Shown: positions 16,768-25,638, counted from the first letter of the stretch. The stretch: 35,335 bases of DNA from Anaerolineae bacterium (GCA_013178165.1 JABLXG010000033.1:1-35335), one strand, 5' to 3'. The notes: generated by a model from the letters alone, not told the origin. Program-made: numbers and translations.

Positions 16768-17883
16768 TCAGTCCAGTATATAGGGTGCTTTAGGGCCAGC
16801 GGCAAGGATGTATTGCATATGGCCCACCTGCCGGATCATGCCTTTGAGTTCCATCAGGGCCAGCGTACTGCTGACCGCTGCCACAGGCAGATTGAGCTGG
16901 CGGCACAGATCATCGATGTGCACCGGCTCCGCGCTTAATTGTTGCAGGATCTGACGCTCCTGATCGCTGGAAGGAGCGATCTGGGCGACCTCGACACGGG
17001 TCTGGGCGGCTTCCCTCGTCAGGTTCAGTTCGGTCAGGATGTCGTCAATGCTCATGACCAGCCTGGCGCCATCCTGGATCAGGCGGTTGCTTCCTTTGCT
17101 GGTGGCGCTGGTCGCCGGGCCGGGGACGGCAAAGACCTCTCGTCCCTGTTCGGCGGCGCTTTCCGCGGTCAGCAGCGCCCCGCTTTTTTCCGGAGCTTCC
17201 ACAACAACTACCCCCAGCGATAAGCCGCTGATCAGGCGGTTGCGCGGCGGGAAGTTCTTGCTTTCCGCTCCTGTGCCGGGTGGGAATTCCGTCACCAGTG
17301 CACCTTGATCAGCGACCTGGCGGGCCAGCTGACGGTGTTCTGGCGGGTAAACCGTGTCGATCCCGCAGGGCAGCACAGCGATGGTGCGCCCGCCAGCCTC
17401 AAGCGCACCCTGATGGGCCGCGGCATCGATGCCCAGCGCCAGCCCGCTGACCACCGTCAGCCCTTCTCTGGCCAGGTCAAAAGCCAGCTGGAATGCGGTA
17501 TCACGGCCATAATGGCTGGCCTTGCGGGTACCAACAAGCGCGATCGCCCAGCGATCGCGGTCAGTCAGCGTGCCCTGGACATACAACACCGGAGGGGCGT
17601 CTGGGAGTTCCTTTAGGAGCGGTGGGTAATCGGCGTCTTCAAGGGTGAGGGCCGAGGCTCCCAGGTCGTCCAGCCGGCGCTGGATGGCGTCCAGATCAAG
17701 CTTGCGGCGCGTTTCGACCAGGCCGGCGATGGTGCGTTGGTCCAGGCCTGCCCGGGCCAGGCTGTGTTCGTCAGCATGCCAGGCGGCTTCCAGAGAGGGG
17801 AAGTACGCGGCCAGCATTTTCAGGCGTGCTGGCCCGATACCCGCGACATGGTTGAACCCGATCCAGTATTTGCGCGCGCTCAA
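16768..17883 (-). CDS. dprA: DNA-processing protein DprA (DNA recombination mediator)
   Basis: DprA protects incoming single-stranded DNA and loads RecA on it during transformation. The 371-residue product has an N-terminal helix-hairpin-helix region and the Rossmann-like core with ALVGTRKASHYG near residue 115. The core also has VVSGLALGIDAAAHQGALE near 142 and AVLPCGIDTVYPPEH. FPPRNRLISGLS and a C-terminal winged-helix domain complete it. The start is a TTG at 17883 with GGAGGGAG five bases before it. The upstream promoter at 17958-17986 rules out the longer in-frame start. With comEC in the same window, a transformation pathway is plausible. Confidence 0.93.
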   Translation of the reverse strand: MSARKYWIGFNHVAGIGPARLKMLAAYFPSLEAAWHADEHSLARAGLDQRTIAGLVETRRKLDLDAIQRRLDDLGASALTLEDADYPPLLKELPDAPPVLYVQGTLTDRDRWAIALVGTRKASHYGRDTAFQLAFDLAREGLTVVSGLALGIDAAAHQGALEAGGRTIAVLPCGIDTVYPPEHRQLARQVADQGALVTEFPPGTGAESKNFPPRNRLISGLSLGVVVVEAPEKSGALLTAESAAEQGREVFAVPGPATSATSKGSNRLIQDGARLVMSIDDILTELNLTREAAQTRVEVAQIAPSSDQERQILQQLSAEPVHIDDLCRQLNLPVAAVSSTLALMELKGMIRQVGHMQYILAAGPKAPYILD

Positions 17884-17957
17884 GCGTGCTCCCTCCGCCG
17901 GGAACCCCTTGCCGACTGGCCGGGCGCTCTCCGGCGCACAGCGATTGCCGGGCAGAC

Positions 17958-17986
17958 AGGATAGCAGGCCGGACATGGGCTGTCAA
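17958..17986 (-). promoter_or_regulatory. promoter of dprA-manC-topA
   Basis: A perfect TTGACA (17981-17986) and TATCCT (17958-17963) are 17 bases apart on the minus strand. The start near 17951 gives a leader of about 68 bases before the TTG start. It separates this unit from ffh-rpsP-khpA-rimM, which also reads into it, as no terminator was seen after rimM. Confidence 0.75.
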
Positions 17987-18007
17987 GCTGGCGACAGAAC
18001 AGGGGAT

Positions 18008-18592
18008 TCAGTCCGGCAACAGGCCAGGGAGGAGGGCGACGGTGATCCGGCCGTTCTCCACATCGACTTCGAGCACGACATCCGCGATATCGGGGATGAG
18101 CACCTCGCCGCGTAGCCCGCCGGTCACTACGAAGACATCGTTGGCTCCCGTCTCCAGGACATCGGTGACACGACCCAGGTCCTCGCCGGTTGTCGTAACG
18201 ACACGCGCTCCAAGAACCTGAAAGAGATAGTACTCATCCTCTTCCAGGGGCACGGCGTCGTCCAGGGCCACCATCAGGTACTGGTTACGGTAGGTATCAG
18301 CGTCCTCGCGTGTATCGATCCCCTTCAGTGTGATCAGGAGCTGGCCGCGATGGCGGCGTGTCCGCACCACCGTGAAGCCGATCGCTGTCTGCCGGTCGTA
18401 AGGGTCGGGGCCGATGAAGACGGTCTCCAGGTCGGCGATGCGCTCAGGGTAGTGGGTGATCACCTGCAGGAGCATCTCACCGCGCACGCCATGCGGGCGC
18501 AGGAGCCGGCCCAGTACCAGGAAGGCAGGCTGTGAGGCGGGCTGGCGGCCCGCCTCCGGACGGTTTGCAGGCTGGCGTGGATCAGGGGCCAT
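18008..18592 (-). CDS. rimM: ribosome maturation factor RimM
   Basis: RimM helps assemble the 30S subunit head and binds protein S19. The 194-residue product has a 22-residue Pro/Gln/Ala-rich lead, then the RimM N-terminal barrel (FLVLGRLLRPHGVRGEMLL near residue 24). The PRC-barrel-like C-terminal domain follows (EEDEYYLFQVLGARVV, then VFVVTGG and EVLIPDIADVV). It lies 15 bases after khpA in the ffh-rpsP-khpA-rimM order common to many bacteria; trmD, which often follows, is absent here. Confidence 0.92.
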   Translation of the reverse strand: MAPDPRQPANRPEAGRQPASQPAFLVLGRLLRPHGVRGEMLLQVITHYPERIADLETVFIGPDPYDRQTAIGFTVVRTRRHRGQLLITLKGIDTREDADTYRNQYLMVALDDAVPLEEDEYYLFQVLGARVVTTTGEDLGRVTDVLETGANDVFVVTGGLRGEVLIPDIADVVLEVDVENGRITVALLPGLLPD

Positions 18593-18607
18593 GGGTCACC
18601 ACGGGAA

Positions 18608-18835
18608 TCAGATGATTTCGAGGGTGACGCGCTTGCCCAGTTTGGCCGATTGCACGCGCAGGAGCAGGCGCAGCGCGTTCGCCACCCGGCCATTGCGACC
18701 GATGACGCGCCCCATATCTTCCGGAGCCACATGCAACTCCAGGACGACGGAATTCCCGGAGGTGGTTTCGGTGACAGTCACCTGGGAAGGATCGTCGACC
18801 AGCGATTTGGCTACGTATTCGATCAGCTCTTTCAC
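18608..18835 (-). CDS. khpA: KH-domain RNA-binding protein KhpA
   Basis: This 75-residue protein is essentially one KH domain, with the RNA-binding loop IGRNGR near residues 45-50 and the start MKELIEYVAKSLVDDP typical of the YlqC/KhpA family. In other bacteria it pairs with KhpB and binds many RNAs. The start is GTG 18835, ten bases after a perfect AGGAGG. It sits between rpsP and rimM, its standard position. The 119-base gap to rpsP contains a CCAGCG-CCCC-CGCTGG hairpin of unknown effect. Confidence 0.93.
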   Translation of the reverse strand: MKELIEYVAKSLVDDPSQVTVTETTSGNSVVLELHVAPEDMGRVIGRNGRVANALRLLLRVQSAKLGKRVTLEII

Positions 18836-18954
18836 AGCGGGTTTGCCTCCTGGCCGTTCACCGGCGCCGCTAACCAGCGCCGCCTACCAGCGCCCCCGCT
18901 GGGCGGGATCAGGCTGGGCAGGCGCGGTTACATTCCTGCGTGAATCGCCTGAAT

Positions 18955-19344
18955 CTACTCTTCTGTTGCGGCGGGCGCAGCTTGCTTCTTGGGCTTGGCC
19001 GGACGGCTGGTCTTGGGGTTGACCTTGCCGCGGGCTGCTGCTGCCGCTTCGGCCTCGGCGACCAGCGTTTCCAGAGCTTCGCCTTTCTTCAGGCGGGCCA
19101 GGCGGTCCAGCGTGCCGAGGGTTTTCAGGATGTAAGCTACCGTGTCGCTGGGCTGCGCGCCCGTGTTGAGCCAGTAGAGGGCGCGATCTTCCTTGATTTC
19201 CATCGTTGCTGGCTCGGTACGCGGATTGTAGAAGCCGATGACTTCGATGTTGCGCCCATCACGCGGGCTGCGCGAATCGGCGACCACGATGCGGTAGCTG
19301 GGCTGGCCTTTGGAACCTACACGGCGTAGACGAATGCGAACCAT
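18955..19344 (-). CDS. rpsP: 30S ribosomal protein S16 with C-terminal extension
   Basis: S16 binds 16S rRNA early in small-subunit assembly. The start [20 protein letters not shown] and the segment [13 protein letters not shown] are diagnostic, with [18 protein letters not shown] near residues 57-74. The product has 129 residues, longer than the usual 80-90. The extra 45 residues are Ala/Lys/Pro-rich (from about residue 85) and are probably disordered. The ffh stop to downstream start distance is 36 bases, so it belongs to the ffh operon. Confidence 0.95.
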   Translation of the reverse strand: MVRIRLRRVGSKGQPSYRIVVADSRSPRDGRNIEVIGFYNPRTEPATMEIKEDRALYWLNTGAQPSDTVAYILKTLGTLDRLARLKKGEALETLVAEAEAAAAARGKVNPKTSRPAKPKKQAAPAATEE

Positions 19345-19380
19345 AGTTGTGTGACTTGCTCCTTGGATAAGCGACTGCCC

Positions 19381-20703
19381 TCAGTTCAACAGACCGGGGA
19401 ACCGCGGCAGCCGTCCTTTACCGATTTGCTGCATCAGGCGCTGCATCTGACGAAATTGTTTGAGCAGCGCGTTAATGTCCTGGACTTGCGTCCCGCTGCC
19501 AGCGGCGATACGCCGCTTGCGGCTGGCGTTGAGCACCCGTGGATTGCGGCGCTCCTGAGGGGTCATTGAGCGGATGATCGCCTCGATCTTGCGGAATTCC
19601 TGATCCGCCTTGGACATGTCCAGATCTTTGGTCAGCCGACTCATGCCCGGCAACATATCCAGAATCTGGCCGAGGGGGCCGATCCGCTTGACCTGCTGCA
19701 TCTGTTGCAGGAAGTCTTCCAGCGTGAACTCATTGCGAAGCATCTTGCGTTGCAGGCGTTCAGCTTCGCGCTGGTCAAAAGCGGCCTCCGCTTTCTCGAT
19801 CAGGCTGAGCACATCGCCCATGCCCAGGATACGCGAGGCCAGACGATCCGGGTAGAAGACCTCCAGGGCATCCAGTTTTTCGCCAGTGGCCAGGAACTTG
19901 ATCGGCACGCCGGTAACAGCGCGCATAGAAATGGCTGCGCCACCGCGTGCATCGCCATCGACTTTGGTCAGGATCAGGCCGGTGATGTTCAGCCGGTTGT
20001 TAAAGCCTTCGGCGATGCGCACCGCTTCCTGGCCGGTCATGGCATCCGCCACCAGCAGGATTTCCGCCGGGTTGCTGAGGGCTTTGATCGCCTCCAGTTC
20101 GGCCATCATCTCCTCATCGATTTGCAGGCGGCCTGCGGTGTCCACGATGACGACTGTAGCGTTGGCCTCCCGTGCCTTTTGCAGGCCATGGCGGACGATC
20201 TCTGGCGGCGAGACTGTGATGCCTTCTTCCCAGTACGGGATATCGATCTGTTTGGCCAGTGTCACCAGCTGGTCAACCGCTGCCGGACGGTAGGTGTCAG
20301 CGGCGATCAGAAAGGGACGCTTCCCCTCGCGCCGAAGCATGAGGGCTAGCTTGGCGCCAGTGGTGGTTTTGCCGGAACCCTGTAACCCGACCAGCATGAT
20401 CACCCGCGGGGAAGGGCCGCTGAGATTCAGGCGGCCAGCTTCGCCGAGGGTATCGATCAGCTCTTCATGAACAATCTTGATCACCTGCTGGGCGGGGTTC
20501 AGGTTGCGGGTGACCTCAGCGCCAACAGCGCGTTCTTTGACGCGCTTGATGAAATCCTTGGCGACCTTGAGGTTGACATCGGCTTCCAGCAGGGCCAGGC
20601 GAACTTCACGCATGGCCTTGTCGACATCATCCTCGCTGAGCCTGCCCTGCCGCCCCAGTTGATCGAAGATGTCCTGAAGTTTCTCAGTCAGGTTCTCAAA
20701 CAT
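19381..20703 (-). CDS. ffh: signal recognition particle protein Ffh
   Basis: Ffh is the GTPase of the signal recognition particle that brings nascent membrane proteins to FtsY. The 440-residue product has the N domain (MFENLTEKLQDIF), then the G domain with GLQGSGKTTTGAKLA near residue 104, DTAGRLQ near 187 and TKVDGDARGGA near 245. The methionine-rich M domain occupies the last 140 residues, with GPLGQILDMLPGM and SRKRRIAAGSG. ATG 20703 has AAGGGA eight bases upstream. The frame is open to 20760, but that stretch is occupied by the promoter. It is first in ffh-rpsP-khpA-rimM. Confidence 0.96.
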   Translation of the reverse strand: MFENLTEKLQDIFDQLGRQGRLSEDDVDKAMREVRLALLEADVNLKVAKDFIKRVKERAVGAEVTRNLNPAQQVIKIVHEELIDTLGEAGRLNLSGPSPRVIMLVGLQGSGKTTTGAKLALMLRREGKRPFLIAADTYRPAAVDQLVTLAKQIDIPYWEEGITVSPPEIVRHGLQKAREANATVVIVDTAGRLQIDEEMMAELEAIKALSNPAEILLVADAMTGQEAVRIAEGFNNRLNITGLILTKVDGDARGGAAISMRAVTGVPIKFLATGEKLDALEVFYPDRLASRILGMGDVLSLIEKAEAAFDQREAERLQRKMLRNEFTLEDFLQQMQQVKRIGPLGQILDMLPGMSRLTKDLDMSKADQEFRKIEAIIRSMTPQERRNPRVLNASRKRRIAAGSGTQVQDINALLKQFRQMQRLMQQIGKGRLPRFPGLLN

Positions 20704-20731
20704 GGCTGATATCCCTTGTGGGCACGGGGCG

Positions 20732-20760
20732 ATTGTAGTGGATAGGCTGGCGTTCGTCAA
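20732..20760 (-). promoter_or_regulatory. promoter of the ffh operon
   Basis: TTGACG (20755-20760) and TACAAT (20732-20737) are 17 bases apart on the minus strand. Each matches the consensus at five of six positions. The start near 20725 gives a leader of about 22 bases. Confidence 0.78.
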
Positions 20761-20875
20761 GGATGGTGCGCGCCCCGCCGTCGTGGCGCCATGAACCCGG
20801 GCGTTGCGGGCGAAAAAGTGGGCTGGTCACTTTGTCGGAAACGTGGACAATAGAGCAGGTTTTAAGGAAGGTAAC

Positions 20876-21841
20876 ATGAGTATGCCAACGACTGTCAATG
20901 AGGACACCCGTCCCAATCCGGCTCTGGAGGCCGAGCCAAGCGCTGCTGCGCATCCGCGTCCAGCGGCAAGGCGAGGATGCCTGTGGTTATTGCTGGGCGG
21001 TGTGTTTATGGCGCTGCTGCCAGTCTTTCTGTCCGGTCTCTACATCTTGCTGTATCTGTTGTTTCCACCGCCTGCGCTGAACGTGCTGGTGCTGGGTCTG
21101 GACGCGCGCGCCGGGGAGGGGTTTGTCACCCGCACGGACAGCGTCATGGTGATGGGCGTACAGCCAGCGCGGCTTGATGTCAGTCTGCTGTCCATCCCGC
21201 GCGATCTGTTCATCGAAACGCCGGGCTACGGTTTGCAGCGGATCAATACAGTCAACGTCCTTGGTGAGCAGGATCAGCCAGGTAGTGGCGCGCGGCTGGC
21301 TGCCCAGGCGGTGGCCCAGAGTTTTCACATCCCGGTCGATCGCTACCTGCGCGTTAACTTCGACGGGTTCATTGCTCTGGTTGATGCGCTGGGCGGGATC
21401 GATGTTGAAGTGCCCTCTCTGCTGATTGATTACGCCTATCCCACCGACGATTTCGGCACAACGACCGTTCAATTTGAACCCGGCTGGCAGCATATGGACG
21501 GCTGGCAGGCCCTGGCTTACGCCCGGACCCGCCACGCCGATGATGATTACCGCCGCGCTGCCCGCCAGCAGCAGCTGATGGTGGCGCTGGCTCAGGCGGT
21601 AGTCAGGCCGGGAAACTGGCCACGTTTGCCGGCTGCTGCTGCCGCCTTCTTTCAATCGGTCGACACCGACCTGACCCCCCTGGATTTGCTGGCGCTGGCG
21701 CCAACGCTGGTGCTGGATGGCGCAGTCGGTTCGATTGACCGCCTGGTGATCGACCGGGACCTGATCCAGCGTTCACCGGAGGGCTACGCCATTCCCAATT
21801 ACGCGGCCCTGGACGGCTGGCTCAGCACCAACCTGCGCTGA
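20876..21841 (+). CDS. LytR-CpsA-Psr (LCP) family protein
   Basis: LCP enzymes transfer glycopolymers from lipid carriers to the cell wall or act in related envelope steps. The 321-residue product has a short cytoplasmic Pro/Ala-rich start, one membrane helix near residues 35-63, and the extracellular LCP domain from about residue 70. That domain has NVLVLGLDAR, then TRTDSVMVMGV, SLLSIPRDLFIETPG, GGIDVEVP, and LAYARTRHADDDYRRAARQQ, the conserved arginine-rich end. ATG 20876 has AAGGAAGG four bases upstream. It is divergent from ffh. The real substrate in an organism whose wall may be thin is unknown. Confidence 0.9.
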   Translation: MSMPTTVNEDTRPNPALEAEPSAAAHPRPAARRGCLWLLLGGVFMALLPVFLSGLYILLYLLFPPPALNVLVLGLDARAGEGFVTRTDSVMVMGVQPARLDVSLLSIPRDLFIETPGYGLQRINTVNVLGEQDQPGSGARLAAQAVAQSFHIPVDRYLRVNFDGFIALVDALGGIDVEVPSLLIDYAYPTDDFGTTTVQFEPGWQHMDGWQALAYARTRHADDDYRRAARQQQLMVALAQAVVRPGNWPRLPAAAAAFFQSVDTDLTPLDLLALAPTLVLDGAVGSIDRLVIDRDLIQRSPEGYAIPNYAALDGWLSTNLR

Positions 21842-21845
21842 CCGC

Positions 21846-22265
21846 TCATTGCAGTGTACTGAGCAGGCGTTCGTAGCAGCCATCCCACAGGTCAGATTCG
21901 CGGGTGAAGCGGGTGATCTTGATCTCAGCAAAGTGGGGCAGAAGCCTGACCATCAGTTCCGGCAGGCGATGCCAGGCTTCCTGGCGGATCAGCGCTTCAA
22001 GCTGGTCAGCGGTGTAAGAGACCCAGCCCCAGCGCTGGCGGAGTTGTTCTGCTTTCAGCCAGTAATCGCGTTTTTCCCAGACGGCAGCCGATTCGTCGAT
22101 GCCCCGGTCAATCTCGCGCAGGCTGAGGATCAGGCAGGCCATCATGTCCTTGGCTTCAGCGTCGATGCTCTGCTTGGCGCTCAGGTGGCGCAGTAACTCG
22201 GCGCAGGAGCGCATCAGACGGTTACGCTCTTTACCGGTGCTGTCGGTATGGATGACGCGGCTCAT
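21846..22265 (-). CDS. hypothetical helical protein
   Basis: The 139-residue product was not recognised. It is soluble, mainly alpha-helical and charged, with several aromatic residues in the middle (KRDYWLKAEQLRQRWGWVSY). No signal peptide, membrane helix or known catalytic motif was seen. ATG 22265 has AGGA seven bases upstream and a promoter at 22309-22337; the longer upstream frame is therefore excluded. The gene is single and convergent with the LCP gene, with four bases between the stops. Confidence 0.65.
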   Translation of the reverse strand: MSRVIHTDSTGKERNRLMRSCAELLRHLSAKQSIDAEAKDMMACLILSLREIDRGIDESAAVWEKRDYWLKAEQLRQRWGWVSYTADQLEALIRQEAWHRLPELMVRLLPHFAEIKITRFTRESDLWDGCYERLLSTLQ

Positions 22266-22308
22266 GGTTTGTTCCTGTCGGTCGATACGGTTAAGCTCAC
22301 ACGGTATC

Positions 22309-22337
22309 ACCTTACTAGGCAGGATCAGGGCTGTCAA
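22309..22337 (-). promoter_or_regulatory. promoter of the helical hypothetical protein
   Basis: A perfect TTGACA (22332-22337) is 17 bases from TAAGGT (22309-22314) on the minus strand. The -10 is weak (three of six). The leader is about 35 bases. Confidence 0.55.
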
Positions 22338-22423
22338 GGCTGTTTTTCGTGGAATCATCGGGTGCGCCATCCGGCAGATGACTTTGGTGCAGCGCCTTGC
22401 AGGTGGAGCAGCCGCGCTCCACA

Positions 22424-22468
22424 CAGGAAAGAACCGCCCACGCCAGGTTCATGGCGAGGCGCGGGCGG
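22424..22468 (-). terminator. terminator of the aminotransferase-pckA operon
   Basis: On the minus strand CCGCCC (22463-22468) pairs with GGGCGG (22434-22439), with an inner CGCC/GGCG stem and an internal asymmetric bulge. TTCTTTCCTGTG follows. It lies 36 bases past the pckA stop. A second hairpin without T-run (GTGGAGC/GCTCCAC, 22403-22422) is just beyond. Confidence 0.55.
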
Positions 22469-22504
22469 TAGTTGTTCTGTCAGATGTGTGACGTGTGCTG
22501 ATGC

Positions 22505-24148
22505 CTACAGCCTGGGGCCAGCAGCGACGACTTCCGGCGGGACGCGGGGCAGGAACTTCTTGAAGTTTTCTACATACCGGGCGGCAAGCTGACGGTACCG
22601 CTGATCGTAATCCTGCTGGTTCGACCAGGCTCTGGCGGGGTAGAGCGCGTTTTCCGGCACGCCGGGGCATTGCCTGGGAACCTGGAAGCCAAAGACAGGA
22701 TCAGTGTAGTACTCGACAGCGAGTAGATCGCCATTCAGCGCGGCGCTTAACAGCGCGCGGGTGTGGTGGATGCTGATCCGTTTGCCGACGCCATACGGTC
22801 CGCCGACCCAGCCAGTGTTGATCAGCCAGCAGTTCACACCGTAGCGCTCAATCTTGCGCCTGAGCAGATCGGCGTAGAACATGGGGTGGTGCACCATGAA
22901 CGGCGCGCCGAAGCACGCGCTAAAAGTGATCTCCGGCTCTGCTCCAAGGCCGACTTCTGTGCCGGCGATCTTGGAGGTGTAACCGGAGATGAAGTGGTAA
23001 AGCGCCTGTTCCGTGGTCAGGCGGGCGATGGGGGGCATCACGCCCTGCGCGTCGCAGGTCAGCAGGATGATGTTTCTGGGGTGGCCGCCGCGCTTTTCCG
23101 GAATGGCGTTGCTGATGTAGTCCAGGGGGTAGGAAGCACGGGTGTTCTCCGTGATGGTGTCATCGTTGAGGTCGATGATGCGGGTCACCGGATCGTAGAC
23201 CACGTTTTCCAGCACTGCGCCAAAACGATGAATCGCGCTGTAAATCTGCGGTTCGGCGGTAGCCGAAAGCTGGATCACCTTGGCATAGCAGCCATTTTCG
23301 AAGTTAAAGATGCCCTCGTCGTTCCAGCCGTGCTCATCATCGCCGATCAGGCCGCGGTGGGGGTCGGCAGAGAGGGTGGTCTTGCCGGTGCCAGACAGAC
23401 CAAAGAACAGCGCAACATCATCCTTTGATGCGCCCTGGTTGGCTGAGCAATGCATGGTCATCACGCCGTCCAGTGGCAGGAGGTAGTTCATGACGGTGAA
23501 GATCGCCTTCTTAATCTCGCCGCCGTAACCCGAATCGCCGATGATGCAAAGTTGCTGGGCAAAGTTGATGGCGATGAAGGTGCTGGTGCGCGTACTATCG
23601 ATCGACTCAAAGGCTTTGAAGGAGGGTACAACGATTACGGTGAATTCCGGAATGTGTTGCCGGTATTCCTCACGGTTGCGGGGAAGAATGAACATATTGC
23701 GCACAAAGAGGGAATGCCAGGCCAGTTCTGAAATAACGCGGATGGGCAGGCGATGAGCCGGATCGGCACCCGCGTAACAATCCTGCACGAAGACATCCCG
23801 GCCCTGCAGGTAACCCTGCAGGCGGCTAAACAGTTCATTGAATTTGTCCGGGTTCATCGGGCGGTTGTACTCACCCCACCAGATGTGTTCCTCCGTGCTG
23901 GGTTCGCGGACGATGTACTTGTCCTGGGCAGCACGGGCGGTATGCTTGCCGGAATTCACCACCAGCGGGCCGGTGCGGGCGATACGCGCTTCCCGCCGGA
24001 AGATTGCCTCTTCGTAGAGGGCTTCCGCCGGCAGATTCCAGTACACCGTATTCAGGTTGCCCAGGCCATGGTTGACCAGCCCGTAATCGCCCTTCAGTAC
24101 GCCAGCCTCGTCCTGCGCCGGGGTCTTGATGTTCAGCAGGTTGTTCAT
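22505..24148 (-). CDS. pckA: phosphoenolpyruvate carboxykinase (ATP)
   Basis: PckA converts oxaloacetate and ATP to phosphoenolpyruvate, CO2 and ADP; it starts gluconeogenesis or runs in reverse. The 547-residue product has the ATP-type features. These are RTGPLVVNSGKHTARAAQDK near residue 58, the kinase-1a loop GLSGTGKTTLSADPHR near residues 249-264, IGDDEHGW just after, and GGPYGVGKR near residue 447. Length is normal (about 530-540). ATG 24148 has AGGGGA eight bases upstream. It follows the aminotransferase gene by 12 bases, which ties aspartate/oxaloacetate conversion to PEP supply. Confidence 0.96.
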   Translation of the reverse strand: MNNLLNIKTPAQDEAGVLKGDYGLVNHGLGNLNTVYWNLPAEALYEEAIFRREARIARTGPLVVNSGKHTARAAQDKYIVREPSTEEHIWWGEYNRPMNPDKFNELFSRLQGYLQGRDVFVQDCYAGADPAHRLPIRVISELAWHSLFVRNMFILPRNREEYRQHIPEFTVIVVPSFKAFESIDSTRTSTFIAINFAQQLCIIGDSGYGGEIKKAIFTVMNYLLPLDGVMTMHCSANQGASKDDVALFFGLSGTGKTTLSADPHRGLIGDDEHGWNDEGIFNFENGCYAKVIQLSATAEPQIYSAIHRFGAVLENVVYDPVTRIIDLNDDTITENTRASYPLDYISNAIPEKRGGHPRNIILLTCDAQGVMPPIARLTTEQALYHFISGYTSKIAGTEVGLGAEPEITFSACFGAPFMVHHPMFYADLLRRKIERYGVNCWLINTGWVGGPYGVGKRISIHHTRALLSAALNGDLLAVEYYTDPVFGFQVPRQCPGVPENALYPARAWSNQQDYDQRYRQLAARYVENFKKFLPRVPPEVVAAGPRL

Positions 24149-24160
24149 CTCGGCAGTCCC

Positions 24161-25378
24161 CTACATCCAGTCACGGACCATCTTGCGGTCCCCGATATAA
24201 ATCTCGTTGGGCGCGTTTGGATCGAGCGCCCAGCGCATACGCGCGATCCCCTCCGTCAGGTCCTTGACCGACCCGGAGAAGCTCAGTCGCAGGTAGCCTT
24301 CCATGCCGAAGGTACTGCCCGGCACCGTTACCACCAGGGCCTTCTTTAGCAGGAATTGCGCCAGCTCCAGTGAGTTGTTGCTGTAGGCCCGGAAGTCCGG
24401 CAGGCAATAGAACGTGCCCTGCGGGGGGACTGTCCGAACGCCGGTGAACATCCGCAACTCCTGCATGATCACATCGCGGTTGTTCTGGATGGTCAGGCGC
24501 AGGCTTTCAACCACGCTCTGGATGCCGGTCAGGGCGCCTTCCGCTGCCGCCTGGGAGATGATCGGCGGACAGGAGGTTGTTTGGGCCTGGATGTTGGTCA
24601 TCACTTCAACCAGCGTGCGATTGGCGATTGTCCAGCCGATGCGCAGCCCGGTTAGCCCATAGAGTTTGGATACGCCGTTGATGACGATAATCTTGGAGGA
24701 GTCGACATCGCGCTGGGTGAACTGATAGATCGGCGGCGCCTGCCGACCATCAAAGACCAGCTTGTGGTAGATGTCATCGGAGAGCAGGTAAATATCGCGG
24801 CGTTCGCAGAAGTCCACGATTTCCGCCATGAACTCCGACGAGAAAACCAGGCCCGACGGGTTGTTGGGGCTGTTGACAATGATGGCTTTGGTGTAGGGGC
24901 TGACGGCGCGCTCAATATCGGCCATCCGCGGGTGGAAAGTGCCGTCTTCCGGTGTGACGATGACCGGCACACCGTAGCACATCTTGACGATTTCGGGGTA
25001 ACTCACCCAGTAGGGGGCAAGGATGATCACCTCGTCCTGTGGGTTGAGGATGGACAACATCACGTTATAGATGGCGTGCTTGGCGCCGGTGGAGACAATC
25101 ACGTTCTCCGGGGCGACCAGACGGTTGTAGTTTTCCTCGGTGTAGCGGATGATGGCTTTTTTGAGGGAAGGAGTGCCATCAGTCGGTGCGTACTTGATCT
25201 CGCCGCTCTTGAGCTGGGCTGCTGAAGACAGAATCGCCGTGATAGGGGCCTTGTTCTTTGGCTCGCCAATGCCCAGGTTGATGACCGGCTCACCCCGCTG
25301 GCGCAGGAGCCGCGCCTCTTCGTTCAGAGCAAGGGTTGGCGATGGCGCAATGGATCGGGCTAGCTGGCTAATACTCAT
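24161..25378 (-). CDS. class I pyridoxal-phosphate aminotransferase (aspartate aminotransferase-like)
   Basis: This 405-residue enzyme belongs to aminotransferase class I/II, of the prokaryotic aspartate aminotransferase group. It has INLGIGEPK near residue 33, the YAPTDGTPSLKKAI segment near 67, NSPNNPSG near 170 and the PLP-binding lysine in INGVSKLYGLTGLRIGW near 235. The C-terminal arginine segment (YLRLSFSGS) is also present. The start is ATG 25378. AGGAGGTGA, a full match to the 16S rRNA end, lies eight bases upstream; GTG 25390 lies within that site. Its partner gene pckA suggests aspartate-to-oxaloacetate use. Aspartate is the likely substrate, but other amino acids cannot be excluded. 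Confidence 0.9.
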   Translation of the reverse strand: MSISQLARSIAPSPTLALNEEARLLRQRGEPVINLGIGEPKNKAPITAILSSAAQLKSGEIKYAPTDGTPSLKKAIIRYTEENYNRLVAPENVIVSTGAKHAIYNVMLSILNPQDEVIILAPYWVSYPEIVKMCYGVPVIVTPEDGTFHPRMADIERAVSPYTKAIIVNSPNNPSGLVFSSEFMAEIVDFCERRDIYLLSDDIYHKLVFDGRQAPPIYQFTQRDVDSSKIIVINGVSKLYGLTGLRIGWTIANRTLVEVMTNIQAQTTSCPPIISQAAAEGALTGIQSVVESLRLTIQNNRDVIMQELRMFTGVRTVPPQGTFYCLPDFRAYSNNSLELAQFLLKKALVVTVPGSTFGMEGYLRLSFSGSVKDLTEGIARMRWALDPNAPNEIYIGDRKMVRDWM

Positions 25379-25544
25379 TGAAGTGCTCACCTCCTGCAGG
25401 GCGAAAAGCGTTGGCGCCTCTGGTGTTGTGCTACAAACTGGTTGTTACACTTGAACAAATGCATAGCCGAATATTGTAGCAAGCTCTGGGTTTCCTGGCC
25501 TTAAGTTCAGAGCCTTTGATCCCCGCCCGAAAGTGCAACCGGAC

Positions 25545-25577
25545 AAGCAGAAGGCCCACCCCAATGCGGGTGGGCCT
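25545..25577 (-). terminator. terminator of the Flp pilin gene
   Basis: A perfect 10-bp stem (25552-25561 with 25568-25577) closes a 6-base loop. On the minus strand it is followed by TCTGCTTG. It lies 61 bases after the pilin stop. The high expression expected for a pilin fits a strong stop signal. Confidence 0.65.
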
Positions 25578-25638
25578 CCAGGTAGCTGACTTCACTAAGG
25601 AAGCAACCCATAAAGGGTGCCTCCAGCGTGGGCAGGAA

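Noticed and set aside
20704-20760. Longer Ffh beginning at 20760
   Set aside because: The stretch holds the -35 and -10 boxes of the ffh promoter; MFENLTEKLQ at 20703 is the usual start.
22403-22422. GTGGAGC/GCTCCAC hairpin as a terminator
   Set aside because: The 7-bp stem has no T-run on either strand; the neighbouring hairpin at 22434-22468 is the better terminator.
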